Source of the DNA: CAZNQW01 sp964575225
GTDB taxonomy: Bacteria; Chloroflexota; Anaerolineae; JAAYZQ01
Direction: 5' to 3'
DNA: 14,081 nt
NCBI GenBank assembly: GCA_964575225.1
Contig: CAZNQW010000093.1
Span: 1-14,081 of the forward strand
In this document: in pieces, positions 1-6,846 of the stretch
Layout of the letters: the number at the start of each line of letters is the position of its first letter
How positions within the stretch are numbered: position 1 is the stretch's first letter
Program-made: the position numbers and the translations under genes
The notes under the pieces: model-generated
What the model saw: only the letters and a program-made list of their open reading frames with translations
Database searches by the model: none
What the model was told of the DNA's origin: nothing

Positions 1-1
1 C

Positions 2-115
2 GGTGACATGGAGAATAACCAAATCGTCGAGGTCGAGGCCGTCGACCCGGGCGACAGCGGTGACATGGGGATGGACCAAGTCATCGAGGCCGAAGCCGTC
101 GACCAGGATGATGCG
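2..115 (+). repeat. Tandem imperfect 57-bp coding repeat at the N-terminus of the S1 protein
   Basis: Bases 1-11 (CGGTGACATGG) recur exactly at 58-68, and the following bases stay similar, encoding GDM-xxxQVIEAEAVDxxD twice with a 19-residue period. A decayed third start (DSGEMG, codons around 128-145) follows. The repeat is in frame, acidic and probably unstructured. It argues that more copies or the true start lie upstream of the window. Confidence 0.7.
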
Positions 116-1543
116 GATAAAGTGGCTGACTCGGGTGAAATGGGAAACTTGCCGGTTGAGGATTGGGACTATCAGCGTCCCGAGCGCGGCGAAGTCCGGC
201 AGGGTGTCATCCTATCCGTCAGCGACCAGGAAGTGATCGTCGACGTAGGCGGCAAACGCGATGGGATTGTGCCCTATTCCGACCTGCAGCGCATGGGCAG
301 CGAAGAAGTAGCCAAGCTTTCCCCGGGGGACGAAGTGCTGGTATATGTTCTGCGGCCCGAGGATCAGGATGGCAACCTGGTGCTGTCGCTGAACATGGCC
401 CGGCAGGAGAAAGCATGGCGCCGGGCGCAGGAATTGGCCGATAGCGGTAAGGTGTGGGAAGGTGAAGTAGAGGGATACAACAAGGGCGGACTGGTGGTCC
501 CTCTGGAAGATATACGAGGCTTTGTGCCGGCTTCCCAAATCCCCGGATTCCCCCGCGGACTGAACCAGGAAGAGCGAATTGCCCAGCTAGCAGAGATGGT
601 GGGCATGAAGCTGCAATTCAAGGTCATAGAGATCGACCGGCGGAAACGACGTCTGATTCTGTCGGCTACTACCGCGATGCGCCAGTGGCGCAAGCAGCAG
701 CGCGAGAAACTGCTGGACGATCTTCGCGAGGGAGAGGTGTGCACCGGGGTAGTCAGCAGCCTCTGCTCCTTTGGCGCGTTCGTCGATTTGGGCGGAGCCG
801 ACGGTCTGATCCATCTTTCTGAGCTAAGCTGGCGCCGCGTCCGGCATCCGCGCGAGCTGCTCAAGGTGGGACAAGAGATCGAGGTCTATGTGCTGCGGCT
901 GGACCACGACAAGCGGCGCATCGGCTTGAGCTTGAAGCGGCTTCAGCCGGAACCCTGGGCGCTGGTCGAGGACAAGTATGAATTGGGCCAGTTGGTCGAA
1001 GGCATCGTGACCAACGTCGTCGACTTTGGCGCTTTTGCCGAGATCGAAGAGGGGATCGAGGGCCTGATTCACGTGTCCGAATTGTCTGAGGCACAGGTAT
1101 CCCACCCCAAGGACGTCGTCAAGAAGGGCGACTTGCTTCTGTTGCGCATCATTCGGATCGACACTCGCCGCAAGCGGCTGGGTCTCAGCCTCAAGCGTGT
1201 GCTGGAGGCCGAATGGGCCGAGTGGGCTGCACGCCTGGCAGAGGCCGAGGCGGAACGGCAAGAGGAACCGGCGGCTGAGGAAAGTGCAGAACCCGTCGAG
1301 GAGAGCGCCGAAGCAATTGCTGAAGAGTGCGACGAGGATGGCGCTCTGGTGGCGGTTGCAGAGGAACCGGAAGATGAGGCTGGCGAGTCGGAAACGGTCG
1401 ACCTGGTCGGCGCGATGGGTGAGGAAAGCCAAGACAATTCCGCCCCGGAGCCCGAATCGGCCGAGGCAGTCGTTGTGATGGATGAAGTGAGCCAAGCCCC
1501 TTCTGCTCTCGAGTCCGAAGCGAGCGAGTCTGACCTCTCGTAG
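2..1543 (+). CDS. rpsA: S1-domain RNA-binding protein (30S ribosomal protein S1-like), 5' end probably outside window
   Basis: Numbering is from the ATG at 8. Four S1 (OB-fold) repeats are visible at about residues 60-130, 147-219, 240-310 and 327-397. The last two carry the textbook signature: SFGAFVDLGGADGLIHLSEL and DFGAFAEIEEGIEGLIHVSE, each closed by K/R-R-I/L-GLSLKR. Domain 2 is more divergent (GYNKGGLVVPLEDIRGFVPA), as is usual for S1. An acidic, Glu/Ala-rich low-complexity tail covers about 400-511. S1 proteins bind mRNA and help load it on the 30S subunit; four domains is fewer than the six of the enterobacterial protein. The start is uncertain: the frame is open to the window edge, there is no ribosome-binding site in the seven bases before the ATG at 8, and that Met sits inside a repeat whose second copy has an internal GDM at residues 18-20. 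The gene therefore probably begins upstream. A DksA-type gene follows after 27 nt, likely cotranscribed. Family is certain; the exact S1 orthology is inferred. Confidence 0.88.
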   Translation, partial: GDMENNQIVEVEAVDPGDSGDMGMDQVIEAEAVDQDDADKVADSGEMGNLPVEDWDYQRPERGEVRQGVILSVSDQEVIVDVGGKRDGIVPYSDLQRMGSEEVAKLSPGDEVLVYVLRPEDQDGNLVLSLNMARQEKAWRRAQELADSGKVWEGEVEGYNKGGLVVPLEDIRGFVPASQIPGFPRGLNQEERIAQLAEMVGMKLQFKVIEIDRRKRRLILSATTAMRQWRKQQREKLLDDLREGEVCTGVVSSLCSFGAFVDLGGADGLIHLSELSWRRVRHPRELLKVGQEIEVYVLRLDHDKRRIGLSLKRLQPEPWALVEDKYELGQLVEGIVTNVVDFGAFAEIEEGIEGLIHVSELSEAQVSHPKDVVKKGDLLLLRIIRIDTRRKRLGLSLKRVLEAEWAEWAARLAEAEAERQEEPAAEESAEPVEESAEAIAEECDEDGALVAVAEEPEDEAGESETVDLVGAMGEESQDNSAPEPESAEAVVVMDEVSQAPSALESEASESDLS

Positions 1544-1570
1544 GATTCTTTTGTATCCGGGGTTGCAGCG

Positions 1571-1885
1571 ATGATGGAACTCAAGGAGCGGCTGCTACAG
1601 GAGTTGGAGGAAACGAGGGCTGAGATCCAGCGCCTCAATGAGCGCTTGGAGCGCAAGGCCGACTATGGGCTGGGCAAGGGAGACCCCTCGATTTACGAGT
1701 GGGAAATGTGCCTGGCCCTCAAACAGCGGGCCGAGAGCAAGGCCCGCTCCCTTGAGATCGCCATTCAAAAAGCCGATGAAGGGGACTATGGGCTGTGCGA
1801 GATCTGCGGGCAGCTCATCGACCCGGCTCGCCTGGCCATATTACCCCACACCAAGCGATGCATCCAGTGCGCACAAAAAAAGTAG
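1571..1885 (+). CDS. TraR/DksA family C4 zinc-finger protein
   Basis: A 104-residue protein with an N-terminal helical, coiled-coil-like half (about residues 1-70, rich in Glu/Arg/Leu) and a C-terminal C4 zinc finger: Cys76-x2-Cys79 and Cys97-x2-Cys100 in the CEICGQLIDPARL...RCIQC pattern typical of DksA/TraR/YteA-like proteins. DksA relatives bind RNA polymerase through the secondary channel and change promoter selection, often with ppGpp. The tip of the coiled coil reads GLGKGDPSIYEWE and lacks the DxxDxA motif of E. coli DksA, so the activity may differ. Length is shorter than E. coli DksA (151) and close to short TraR/DksA-like proteins. The start is the first of two adjacent ATG codons (1571, 1574), with only a weak GGGG-type site upstream. 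It follows the S1 gene by 27 nt and is followed at once by a terminator, so it looks like the last gene of that operon. Confidence 0.88.
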   Translation: MMELKERLLQELEETRAEIQRLNERLERKADYGLGKGDPSIYEWEMCLALKQRAESKARSLEIAIQKADEGDYGLCEICGQLIDPARLAILPHTKRCIQCAQKK

Positions 1886-1904
1886 CGGTCCCATACGCGA
1901 AACG

Positions 1905-1944
1905 GCCGCTCGGAACGATGGTTCCGGGCGGCGCTTTGCTTTTT
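1905..1944 (+). terminator. Rho-independent terminator after the S1/DksA-like pair
   Basis: The stem GCCGCTCGGAAC (1905-1916) pairs with GTTCCGGGCGGC (1921-1932) over 12 bp with a single G-U wobble and a GATG loop. It is followed by a T-rich run (CTTTGCTTTTT, 1934-1944). The position, 20 nt after the stop of the zinc-finger gene, fits the end of the operon. Confidence 0.88.
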
Positions 1945-1960
1945 GACTGAAGGTCCGAGG

Positions 1961-1999
1961 GGTTGAGACCCGGGACCCCTGCGGTGTCCTGCCTCAACC
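1961..1999 (+). other. Inverted repeat in the leader of the glucan phosphorylase gene
   Basis: GGTTGAG (1961-1967) pairs exactly with CTCAACC (1993-1999). Inside it GGGAC (1972-1976) can pair with GTCCT (1986-1990, one wobble). The result is a bulged hairpin ending about 30 nt before the strong ribosome-binding site. There is no clear T-run, so it is not called a second terminator. It could be an mRNA leader structure or chance. No convincing promoter was found in 1945-2030. Confidence 0.35.
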
Positions 2000-2030
2000 T
2001 TTCACTTTCCACTGACCCACGGATCCTCGA

Positions 2031-2040
2031 GGAGGAGGAG
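2031..2040 (+). promoter_or_regulatory. Strong purine-rich ribosome-binding site of glucan phosphorylase
   Basis: GGAGGAGGAG lies 2 nt before ATG 2043 and 8 nt before a second in-frame ATG at 2049 (codon 3). Counting from the first GGAGG the spacing to 2043 is 7 nt, so both starts are usable. The first is kept for the gene call. Confidence 0.7.
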
Positions 2041-2042
2041 AC

Positions 2043-4169
2043 ATGAGCATGGCAGTCGCTTTGCCCGAACGCATTGGCCGGCTGACGGATCTGGCGGAGA
2101 ACCTGTGGTGGAGCTGGCACCCACCTGCCCGCAATCTTTTCAAAGCCACCCACTACCCCCTGTGGAAAAGTACACGCCACAACCCCCTCCGCATGTTGCA
2201 AATGATCAGCCCCGAGCGGCTGGAGGACCTGGCCCGCGACCCCGAGTTCCTGGCGAGGTATGATCGGGTCCTTGCCGAGTTTGATGCCGAAATGGGCAAC
2301 GGACACCTCTGGTTTGTCCATCGCTACCCCGATCTATCCCAACCGGTCGCCTATTTTTCAGCCGAATTCGGCATCCACGGCTCCTTGCCCATCTACTCGG
2401 GCGGACTCGGTGTGTTGGCCGGCGATCACTGCAAAGAGGCCAACGACCTGGGGCTTCCCCTGGTGGGGGTGGGCTTGATCTATCCCCAAGGCTATTTTCG
2501 CCAGCATATTCCCGCCGATGGTTGGCAGGAAGCCGTCTACGACACACTTAACTTTGACGAGGTGCCTCTCCAGCCGGTGCTCGATGAGTATGGAAACCGA
2601 CTGATCGTCGAGGTGATGACGCGGGGAATCCTGATTCGGGTTCAGGTGTGGCAACTGCGCGTGGGCCGGGCGAGCCTCTTTTTGATGGACACCCACGTGC
2701 CGCAAAACGCTCCCTGGGATCGGGATCTGTCGGCTCGGCTGTATGGCGGCGATCAGGAGACGCGCATTCGCCAGGAGATCATCCTCGGGGTGGGCGGTGT
2801 GCGGGTGCTGCGGGCGCTGGGCATTGCGCCCAGCGCCTGGCACATCAACGAAGGGCATTCTGCCTTCCTGATGCTGGAACGGCTGCGAGAGTTGGCACAG
2901 GCGGGATGGCCGTTTGCGGAAGCGGTGGAACAGGTGCGGCGTTCCACCGTCTTTACCACCCACACACCGGTACCTGCCGGGCACGATGCCTTTCCCTTTC
3001 ACCTGATGGACGAGTATTTTGGGCGATTCTGGCAAGAGGTGGGCATCAGTCGCCAGGAGTTCCTTGCTCTGGGCGAATACGAAGGCCGCTTTAATATGAC
3101 GGTGTTGGCCCTGCGCCTGGCAGGACATCGCAACGGAGTCAGTCAACTTCACGGCGAGGTGTCGCGCAAAATGTGGCAATCGGTTTGGCCCCAAACGCCG
3201 GTCGAGGAGGTGCCGATTGTCTCCATTACCAACGGCGTTCATGTGCCGAGCTGGCTCCCGACAGGCATCAAAGACCTGTTCGCCGAGTACCTGGGCCAGG
3301 ATTGGACCCAACGGCACGACGACCCGGCGCTGTGGGAGGGCATCGACCAGATCCCCGACGAGAGGCTGTGGCAATTGCACCGGGACCTGAAATTCAAACT
3401 ACTGGCCGACGTCGACGATCGCACGCGCCGGCGCTGGCGGGCCGGGCAGATGCAAGCCCGCCAGGTGTTGGCCACAGGCACCCTGCTCGATCCCGAGGCT
3501 TTGACCATCGGCTTTGCCCGTCGCTTTGCCACTTACAAGCGGGCGACCTTGATCTTTCGCGACGTTCGTCGTCTGAGCCGCCTCTTGCACGCCGAGCGCC
3601 GTCCGGTGCAGATCATCTTTGCCGGAAAAGCCCACCCTGCCGATGGCAGTGGCAAGGCGCTCATTCAGCAGGTGTATCAGTATGCCCAGGCGCCCGAGTT
3701 TGGGGGGCGGGTTGCCTTCCTCGAGGATTACGACCTGCACATGGCCCGCTTTTTGGTGCAGGGGGTCGACGTTTGGCTCAACAACCCCAGGCGTCCCAAC
3801 GAAGCCAGCGGCACCAGTGGCATGAAAGCCGCCATGAACGGAGTGCCCAACCTGAGTGCATTGGATGGGTGGTGGCCCGAAGCCTACCAACCCCGGCAGG
3901 GCGATCGTGCGGAAAATGGCTGGGGCTTTGGCGAGGTCCAGCACGCCGACTGGGATATCCAGGACGAACTGGATAGCCAGGCCCTGTACCGATTGCTCGA
4001 AGAACAGGTGGTGCCGCTGTACTATGACTGCGATTCGGATGGCATCCCGCACGGATGGGTGCAGGTGATGAAAGAGGCGATGCGCACAAGCGTGGCGGCT
4101 TTTAGCAGCCGCCGCATGGTCAAAGCCTATGCCGAGCAGCTCTATGTGCCCGCCATGCGGTCCGGGTAG
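2043..4169 (+). CDS. glgP: Alpha-glucan (glycogen/maltodextrin) phosphorylase, GT35 family with DUF3417
   Basis: This is a 708-residue pyridoxal-phosphate enzyme that releases glucose 1-phosphate from the non-reducing end of alpha-1,4-glucans using phosphate; it is cytoplasmic. Residues about 10-85 match the DUF3417 N-terminal domain of the short bacterial/archaeal phosphorylases (LAENLWWSWHP...LFKATHYPLWKSTRHNP). The catalytic core follows: YFSAEFGIHGSLPIYSGGLG (104-123), HINEGHSAF (267-275), TNGVHVPSW (from 396), RRFATYKRA (493-501), and the PLP site EASGTSGMKAAMNG (587-600), in which Lys595 is the expected Schiff-base lysine. All expected motifs are present and no frameshift is visible. 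The gene sits alone between a terminator upstream and a separate promoter downstream, with a strong ribosome-binding site, so it appears monocistronic. Family assignment is firm; the preferred substrate (glycogen or maltodextrin) cannot be read from sequence. Confidence 0.95.
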   Translation: MSMAVALPERIGRLTDLAENLWWSWHPPARNLFKATHYPLWKSTRHNPLRMLQMISPERLEDLARDPEFLARYDRVLAEFDAEMGNGHLWFVHRYPDLSQPVAYFSAEFGIHGSLPIYSGGLGVLAGDHCKEANDLGLPLVGVGLIYPQGYFRQHIPADGWQEAVYDTLNFDEVPLQPVLDEYGNRLIVEVMTRGILIRVQVWQLRVGRASLFLMDTHVPQNAPWDRDLSARLYGGDQETRIRQEIILGVGGVRVLRALGIAPSAWHINEGHSAFLMLERLRELAQAGWPFAEAVEQVRRSTVFTTHTPVPAGHDAFPFHLMDEYFGRFWQEVGISRQEFLALGEYEGRFNMTVLALRLAGHRNGVSQLHGEVSRKMWQSVWPQTPVEEVPIVSITNGVHVPSWLPTGIKDLFAEYLGQDWTQRHDDPALWEGIDQIPDERLWQLHRDLKFKLLADVDDRTRRRWRAGQMQARQVLATGTLLDPEALTIGFARRFATYKRATLIFRDVRRLSRLLHAERRPVQIIFAGKAHPADGSGKALIQQVYQYAQAPEFGGRVAFLEDYDLHMARFLVQGVDVWLNNPRRPNEASGTSGMKAAMNGVPNLSALDGWWPEAYQPRQGDRAENGWGFGEVQHADWDIQDELDSQALYRLLEEQVVPLYYDCDSDGIPHGWVQVMKEAMRTSVAAFSSRRMVKAYAEQLYVPAMRSG

Positions 4170-4233
4170 ATGACGCCGAGCGCACATATCCGGCTAACGG
4201 AGGTAAACCGGGTTTGGCAGCATCTCTGGCAAA

Positions 4234-4260
4234 TTCGGCAGGCAATGTTGACCTGCCAAA
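4234..4260 (+). promoter_or_regulatory. Inverted repeat over the -35 box of the threonine-catabolism promoter
   Basis: TTCGGCAGG (4234-4242) and CCTGCCAAA (4252-4260) form an inverted repeat with one mismatch, 9-nt arms and a 9-nt spacer. The -35 hexamer TTGACC (4248-4253) lies across the spacer and right arm. A further TTTGGCAG (4213-4220) is the exact complement of CTGCCAAA (4253-4260), so an alternative, longer-range pairing also exists. This fits a transcription-factor operator, but no regulator is identified. Confidence 0.5.
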
Positions 4261-4276
4261 ATGTGTGTGTTATACT
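4248..4276 (+). promoter_or_regulatory. Sigma70-type promoter of tdh-kbl
   Basis: TTGACC (4248-4253), a 17-nt spacer, then TATACT (4271-4276). Both hexamers match the consensus at five of six positions with ideal spacing. Transcription would begin near 4283, giving a leader of about 35 nt before ATG 4318. Transcription from here rules out the longer in-frame start at ATG 4261, which lies inside the promoter. Confidence 0.8.
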
Positions 4277-4288
4277 CATACACACACA
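4262..4288 (+). promoter_or_regulatory. Perfect TG/CA inverted repeat enclosing the -10 box (putative operator)
   Basis: TGTGTGTGT (4262-4270) and ACACACACA (4280-4288) are perfect 9-nt arms around a 9-nt spacer that contains the whole -10 hexamer. A repressor bound here would block promoter opening. The arms are simple dinucleotide runs, so a chance microsatellite origin is possible, though the symmetry centred on the -10 is striking. Confidence 0.55.
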
Positions 4289-4300
4289 ATGGAACCAACA

Positions 4301-4308
4301 AAGGGGAA
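4301..4308 (+). promoter_or_regulatory. Ribosome-binding site deciding the tdh start
   Basis: AAGGGGAA lies 9 nt before ATG 4318. There is no comparable site before ATG 4261, so it selects the shorter protein, whose N-terminus then begins 13 residues before the Rossmann glycine motif. Confidence 0.65.
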
Positions 4309-4317
4309 CGATCACCC

Positions 4318-5304
4318 ATGACTGAGGCAACAGGCAGCCCACGGATTCTGGTGACAGGGGCCGTGGGACAAATTGGATCCAAGCTGACCCTCGAGCTACG
4401 GCAACGCTACGGCGCCGAGAATGTGGTGGCCACCGGGCACCGAACCAAACCGGGTTCGGAATTGAGTGAGAGTGGGCCTTTTGAGTTCATCGATGTCACC
4501 CGCCGCGAGTCGGTGGAGGCGGTGGTCGACAAGTATGGCATCGACACCGTCTATCACATGGCGGCCATTCTGTCGGCAGTGGGCGAAGAAAAGCCCCATC
4601 TGGCGTGGGACGTCAATATGAACGGCCTGTACAACATCCTGGAGGTGGCCCGCGAGCGCAAAATGGCGCGCGTGTTCTGTCCCAGCTCCATCGCCGTCTT
4701 TGGCCCCGACACGCCCCGGGAGAACACACCGCAAGACACCATCCTCCGTCCCACGACCATGTATGGCGTCAGCAAAGTGGCCGGCGAGCTGTTGTGCAAT
4801 TACTATGTGCGGCGCTTTGGCCTGGATGTCCGCGGCGTGCGCTACCCCGGCATTATTAGCAGCGAAACGCTGCCAGGCGGAGGCACCACCGACTATGCCG
4901 TGGCCATCTATTACGAAGCCATTGCCCACCGCCGCTACACCTGCTTTGTGCGCGAGGACACGGTCCTGCCGATGATGTACATGCCCGATTGCATCAAGGG
5001 CACGATCGATCTGATGGAGGCCGAATTCGACCAACTGGAACACCACGCCGATTTCAACTTGGCGGCGATGAGCTTTTCGGCCGGCGAACTGGCTGCCGAA
5101 ATCAAAAAGCACATCCCCGATTTCGTGTGCGAATACCGGCCTGACTCTCGCCAGGCCATTGCCGATTCGTGGCCTCGCTCGCTGGACGATGGCGCTGCCC
5201 GCCGGGAGTGGGGCTGGGAGCCCCAGTACGACCTGGCTGCCATGACGGTCGACATGCTGGAAAAACTGGGCAAGCGCCACGCCAAAGGACGCCTGTATAC
5301 CTAA
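4318..5304 (+). CDS. tdh: L-threonine 3-dehydrogenase, SDR (epimerase-like) type
   Basis: A 328-residue NAD-dependent enzyme of the extended short-chain dehydrogenase family, expected to oxidise L-threonine to 2-amino-3-ketobutyrate in the cytoplasm. The Rossmann motif is GAVGQIG (14-20). The active-site region shows PSSIAVFGP (from 122, Ser123/Ser124) and Tyr149-x3-Lys153 in TMYGVSKVAGE. The GVRYPGIIS and GGGTTDYAV segments that follow are characteristic of the SDR-type threonine dehydrogenases, as opposed to the zinc-dependent MDR enzyme of E. coli. The call is strengthened by the next gene, which encodes the ligase that uses this product. The start is set by the promoter and ribosome-binding site just upstream. 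A generic NAD-dependent epimerase/dehydratase is the alternative name, but context plus motifs make threonine dehydrogenase likely. Confidence 0.9.
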   Translation: MTEATGSPRILVTGAVGQIGSKLTLELRQRYGAENVVATGHRTKPGSELSESGPFEFIDVTRRESVEAVVDKYGIDTVYHMAAILSAVGEEKPHLAWDVNMNGLYNILEVARERKMARVFCPSSIAVFGPDTPRENTPQDTILRPTTMYGVSKVAGELLCNYYVRRFGLDVRGVRYPGIISSETLPGGGTTDYAVAIYYEAIAHRRYTCFVREDTVLPMMYMPDCIKGTIDLMEAEFDQLEHHADFNLAAMSFSAGELAAEIKKHIPDFVCEYRPDSRQAIADSWPRSLDDGAARREWGWEPQYDLAAMTVDMLEKLGKRHAKGRLYT

Positions 5305-5417
5305 AGCTGAGTTCAGGGGGCGCCCCGCGGTGGGTTCTGGGCACCGAGTGCGCCGGCCCAGGCTGCCTGAAGGGTGGTTCTGAGTGAACGCCGGTTTTCG
5401 TGAAATCTGAAAAACTT

Positions 5418-5422
5418 GGGAG
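5418..5422 (+). promoter_or_regulatory. Ribosome-binding site deciding the kbl start
   Basis: GGGAG lies 6 nt before ATG 5429 but only 3 nt before the in-frame GTG at 5426. The ATG is therefore preferred. The 124-nt gap from tdh holds no promoter or terminator that I can recognise. Confidence 0.6.
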
Positions 5423-5428
5423 TGAGTG

Positions 5429-6625
5429 ATGACCGACAAGTTTGATTTTATACGCCAGGATGTTGAAAATCTCAAAGAAGCGGGCTTGTTCATTAACCTG
5501 CGCATCATGGGTTCGCCGGCCGATGCCTGGATGGTGGTCGACGGCAAAAAAGTGCTCAACTTTTGCACGAACAACTATTTGGGCCTTGCCAACCATCCCC
5601 GCATGAAGGCCGCCGCCATCGAGGCTGTGGAGCGATGGGGTGTGGGACCGGCGGCTGTGCGGTCCATTGCAGGCACCCAGGCGCTGCACGTCGAATTGGA
5701 AAAGCGGCTGGCCGAATTCAAAGGCGTGGAGGATGCGCTCTATGTCCAGAGTGGCTTCCTGGCCAACCAGGCAGCGCTGGCCCCCTTGGTGGGCCGCGAT
5801 CGGGCCACCGGCGAGCAGGATGTCATCTTTTCCGACCGCCTGAATCACGCCAGCATCATCGACGGGGCGCGGCTTTCGGGAGCCAAAATCGTGGTGTACG
5901 AGCATTGCGATGCTGCCGACGCCGAAGCCAAGATACAGGAGAACCTGCCCAACTTTCGTCGGGGTTTGCTGGTCACCGACGGTGTGTTCAGTATGGACGG
6001 CGATGTGGCTCCCCTGGATCGATTGTACGAGGTGGCCGAAAAATATGGGGTGATCACCATGGTCGACGATGCCCACGGCGAAGGCGTGCTCGGCGGTGGC
6101 AAAGGCATCGTCCATCATTTTGGCTTGCAGGGCAAATTCGATGTGGAAATTGGCACCCTGAGCAAAGCCTTTGGTGTTGTGGGCGGTGTGATCAGCGGCA
6201 GAAAGATGGTGATCGACTATATTCGGCAAAAGGCGCGCCCCTTTCTATTCTCCAGCGCGGTCACGCCCGCCGATACGGCTGCCTGCCTGACAGCGGTAGA
6301 CCTCCTGGAAGAGAGCAGTGACCTTGTGGACAAGCTATGGGCCAACACCCGCTACTTTAAGGGCAAAATGGCCGACCTGGGCTTTGACACAGGGCACACC
6401 GAGACGCCCATCGTCCCGGTGATGTTGGGCGAAGCGCCCTTGGCCAAAGAGTTCTCACGCCGATTGTTCGAAGAAGGCGTGTTTGCCATGGCCCTGGGCT
6501 TTCCCACGGTGCCCCAGGGCCAGGCGCGCATCCGGGTCATGAACACCGCCGCCCACAGCCAAGAGGATCTGGACATGGGTCTGGCAGCCTTTGAGCGGGT
6601 GGGGAAGGAACTCGGCGTTCTGTAG
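5429..6625 (+). CDS. kbl: 2-amino-3-ketobutyrate CoA ligase (glycine C-acetyltransferase)
   Basis: A 398-residue PLP enzyme of the alpha-oxoamine synthase family, the same length as E. coli Kbl. It cleaves 2-amino-3-ketobutyrate with coenzyme A into glycine and acetyl-CoA. Visible family features are FCTNNYLGLANHP near the N-terminus, VRSIAGTQALHVELEKRLA, DRLNHASIIDGARL, DGVFSMDGDVAPL, MVDDAHGEGVLG with Asp213 and His216, TLSKAFG with the PLP lysine Lys246, RPFLFSSAVTP, and the C-terminal VPQGQARIRVMNTAAHS. The VFSMDG-x-AP and IPV/VPVMLG style segments favour Kbl over 8-amino-7-oxononanoate synthase (BioF) or serine palmitoyltransferase, and the upstream threonine dehydrogenase makes this firm. 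It lies 124 nt after tdh on the same strand, probably in one transcript. The protein is complete and shows no oddity. Confidence 0.93.
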   Translation: MTDKFDFIRQDVENLKEAGLFINLRIMGSPADAWMVVDGKKVLNFCTNNYLGLANHPRMKAAAIEAVERWGVGPAAVRSIAGTQALHVELEKRLAEFKGVEDALYVQSGFLANQAALAPLVGRDRATGEQDVIFSDRLNHASIIDGARLSGAKIVVYEHCDAADAEAKIQENLPNFRRGLLVTDGVFSMDGDVAPLDRLYEVAEKYGVITMVDDAHGEGVLGGGKGIVHHFGLQGKFDVEIGTLSKAFGVVGGVISGRKMVIDYIRQKARPFLFSSAVTPADTAACLTAVDLLEESSDLVDKLWANTRYFKGKMADLGFDTGHTETPIVPVMLGEAPLAKEFSRRLFEEGVFAMALGFPTVPQGQARIRVMNTAAHSQEDLDMGLAAFERVGKELGVL

Positions 6626-6756
6626 GGAGAGCGCAGGCCGGTCCAAGGACAGGGGCGGCGAGGATCGGCCAGTAGAGAAGCCCTTGACAATCGCCAGAGT
6701 AAAGTAGCGGGACTCTGTGTTGGTCAGAGAAAGATTGAATCAGAGAGAAACGCTTC

Positions 6757-6785
6757 TTGACGTCTGGGCGTACTTGTGGTATGAT
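6757..6785 (+). promoter_or_regulatory. Extended -10 sigma70-type promoter of the LysM lipoprotein gene
   Basis: TTGACG (6757-6762), a 17-nt spacer, then TATGAT (6780-6785), preceded by TGG (6777-6779), which is an extended -10 element. Transcription would start near 6792, about 55 nt before ATG 6847. The in-frame ATG at 6781 overlaps the -10 box and cannot be the start. Confidence 0.78.
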
Positions 6786-6831
6786 GAGGTTGGCTCAAAT
6801 GGCCCAAAGAGCAGTCAAGGGTGAATCGAAC

Positions 6832-6837
6832 GGGAGG
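6832..6837 (+). promoter_or_regulatory. Ribosome-binding site of the LysM lipoprotein
   Basis: GGGAGG lies 9 nt before ATG 6847. It selects the start that gives a clean lipoprotein signal peptide beginning MKKF. Confidence 0.65.
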
Positions 6838-6846
6838 TCGCGTGCA

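Noticed and set aside
4261..4317. Upstream in-frame ATG extending threonine dehydrogenase by 19 residues
   Set aside because: The extension lies inside the promoter (-10 at 4271-4276), and the better ribosome-binding site serves ATG 4318.
6636..6670. Terminator after the CoA ligase gene
   Set aside because: GGCCG (6636-6640) and CGGCC (6666-6670) are only 5 bp with a 25-nt loop and no T-run follows.
6684..6712. TTGACA at 6684-6689 as a second promoter for the LysM gene
   Set aside because: There is no -10-like hexamer at 16-18 nt; the nearest TAAAGT is only 10 nt away.
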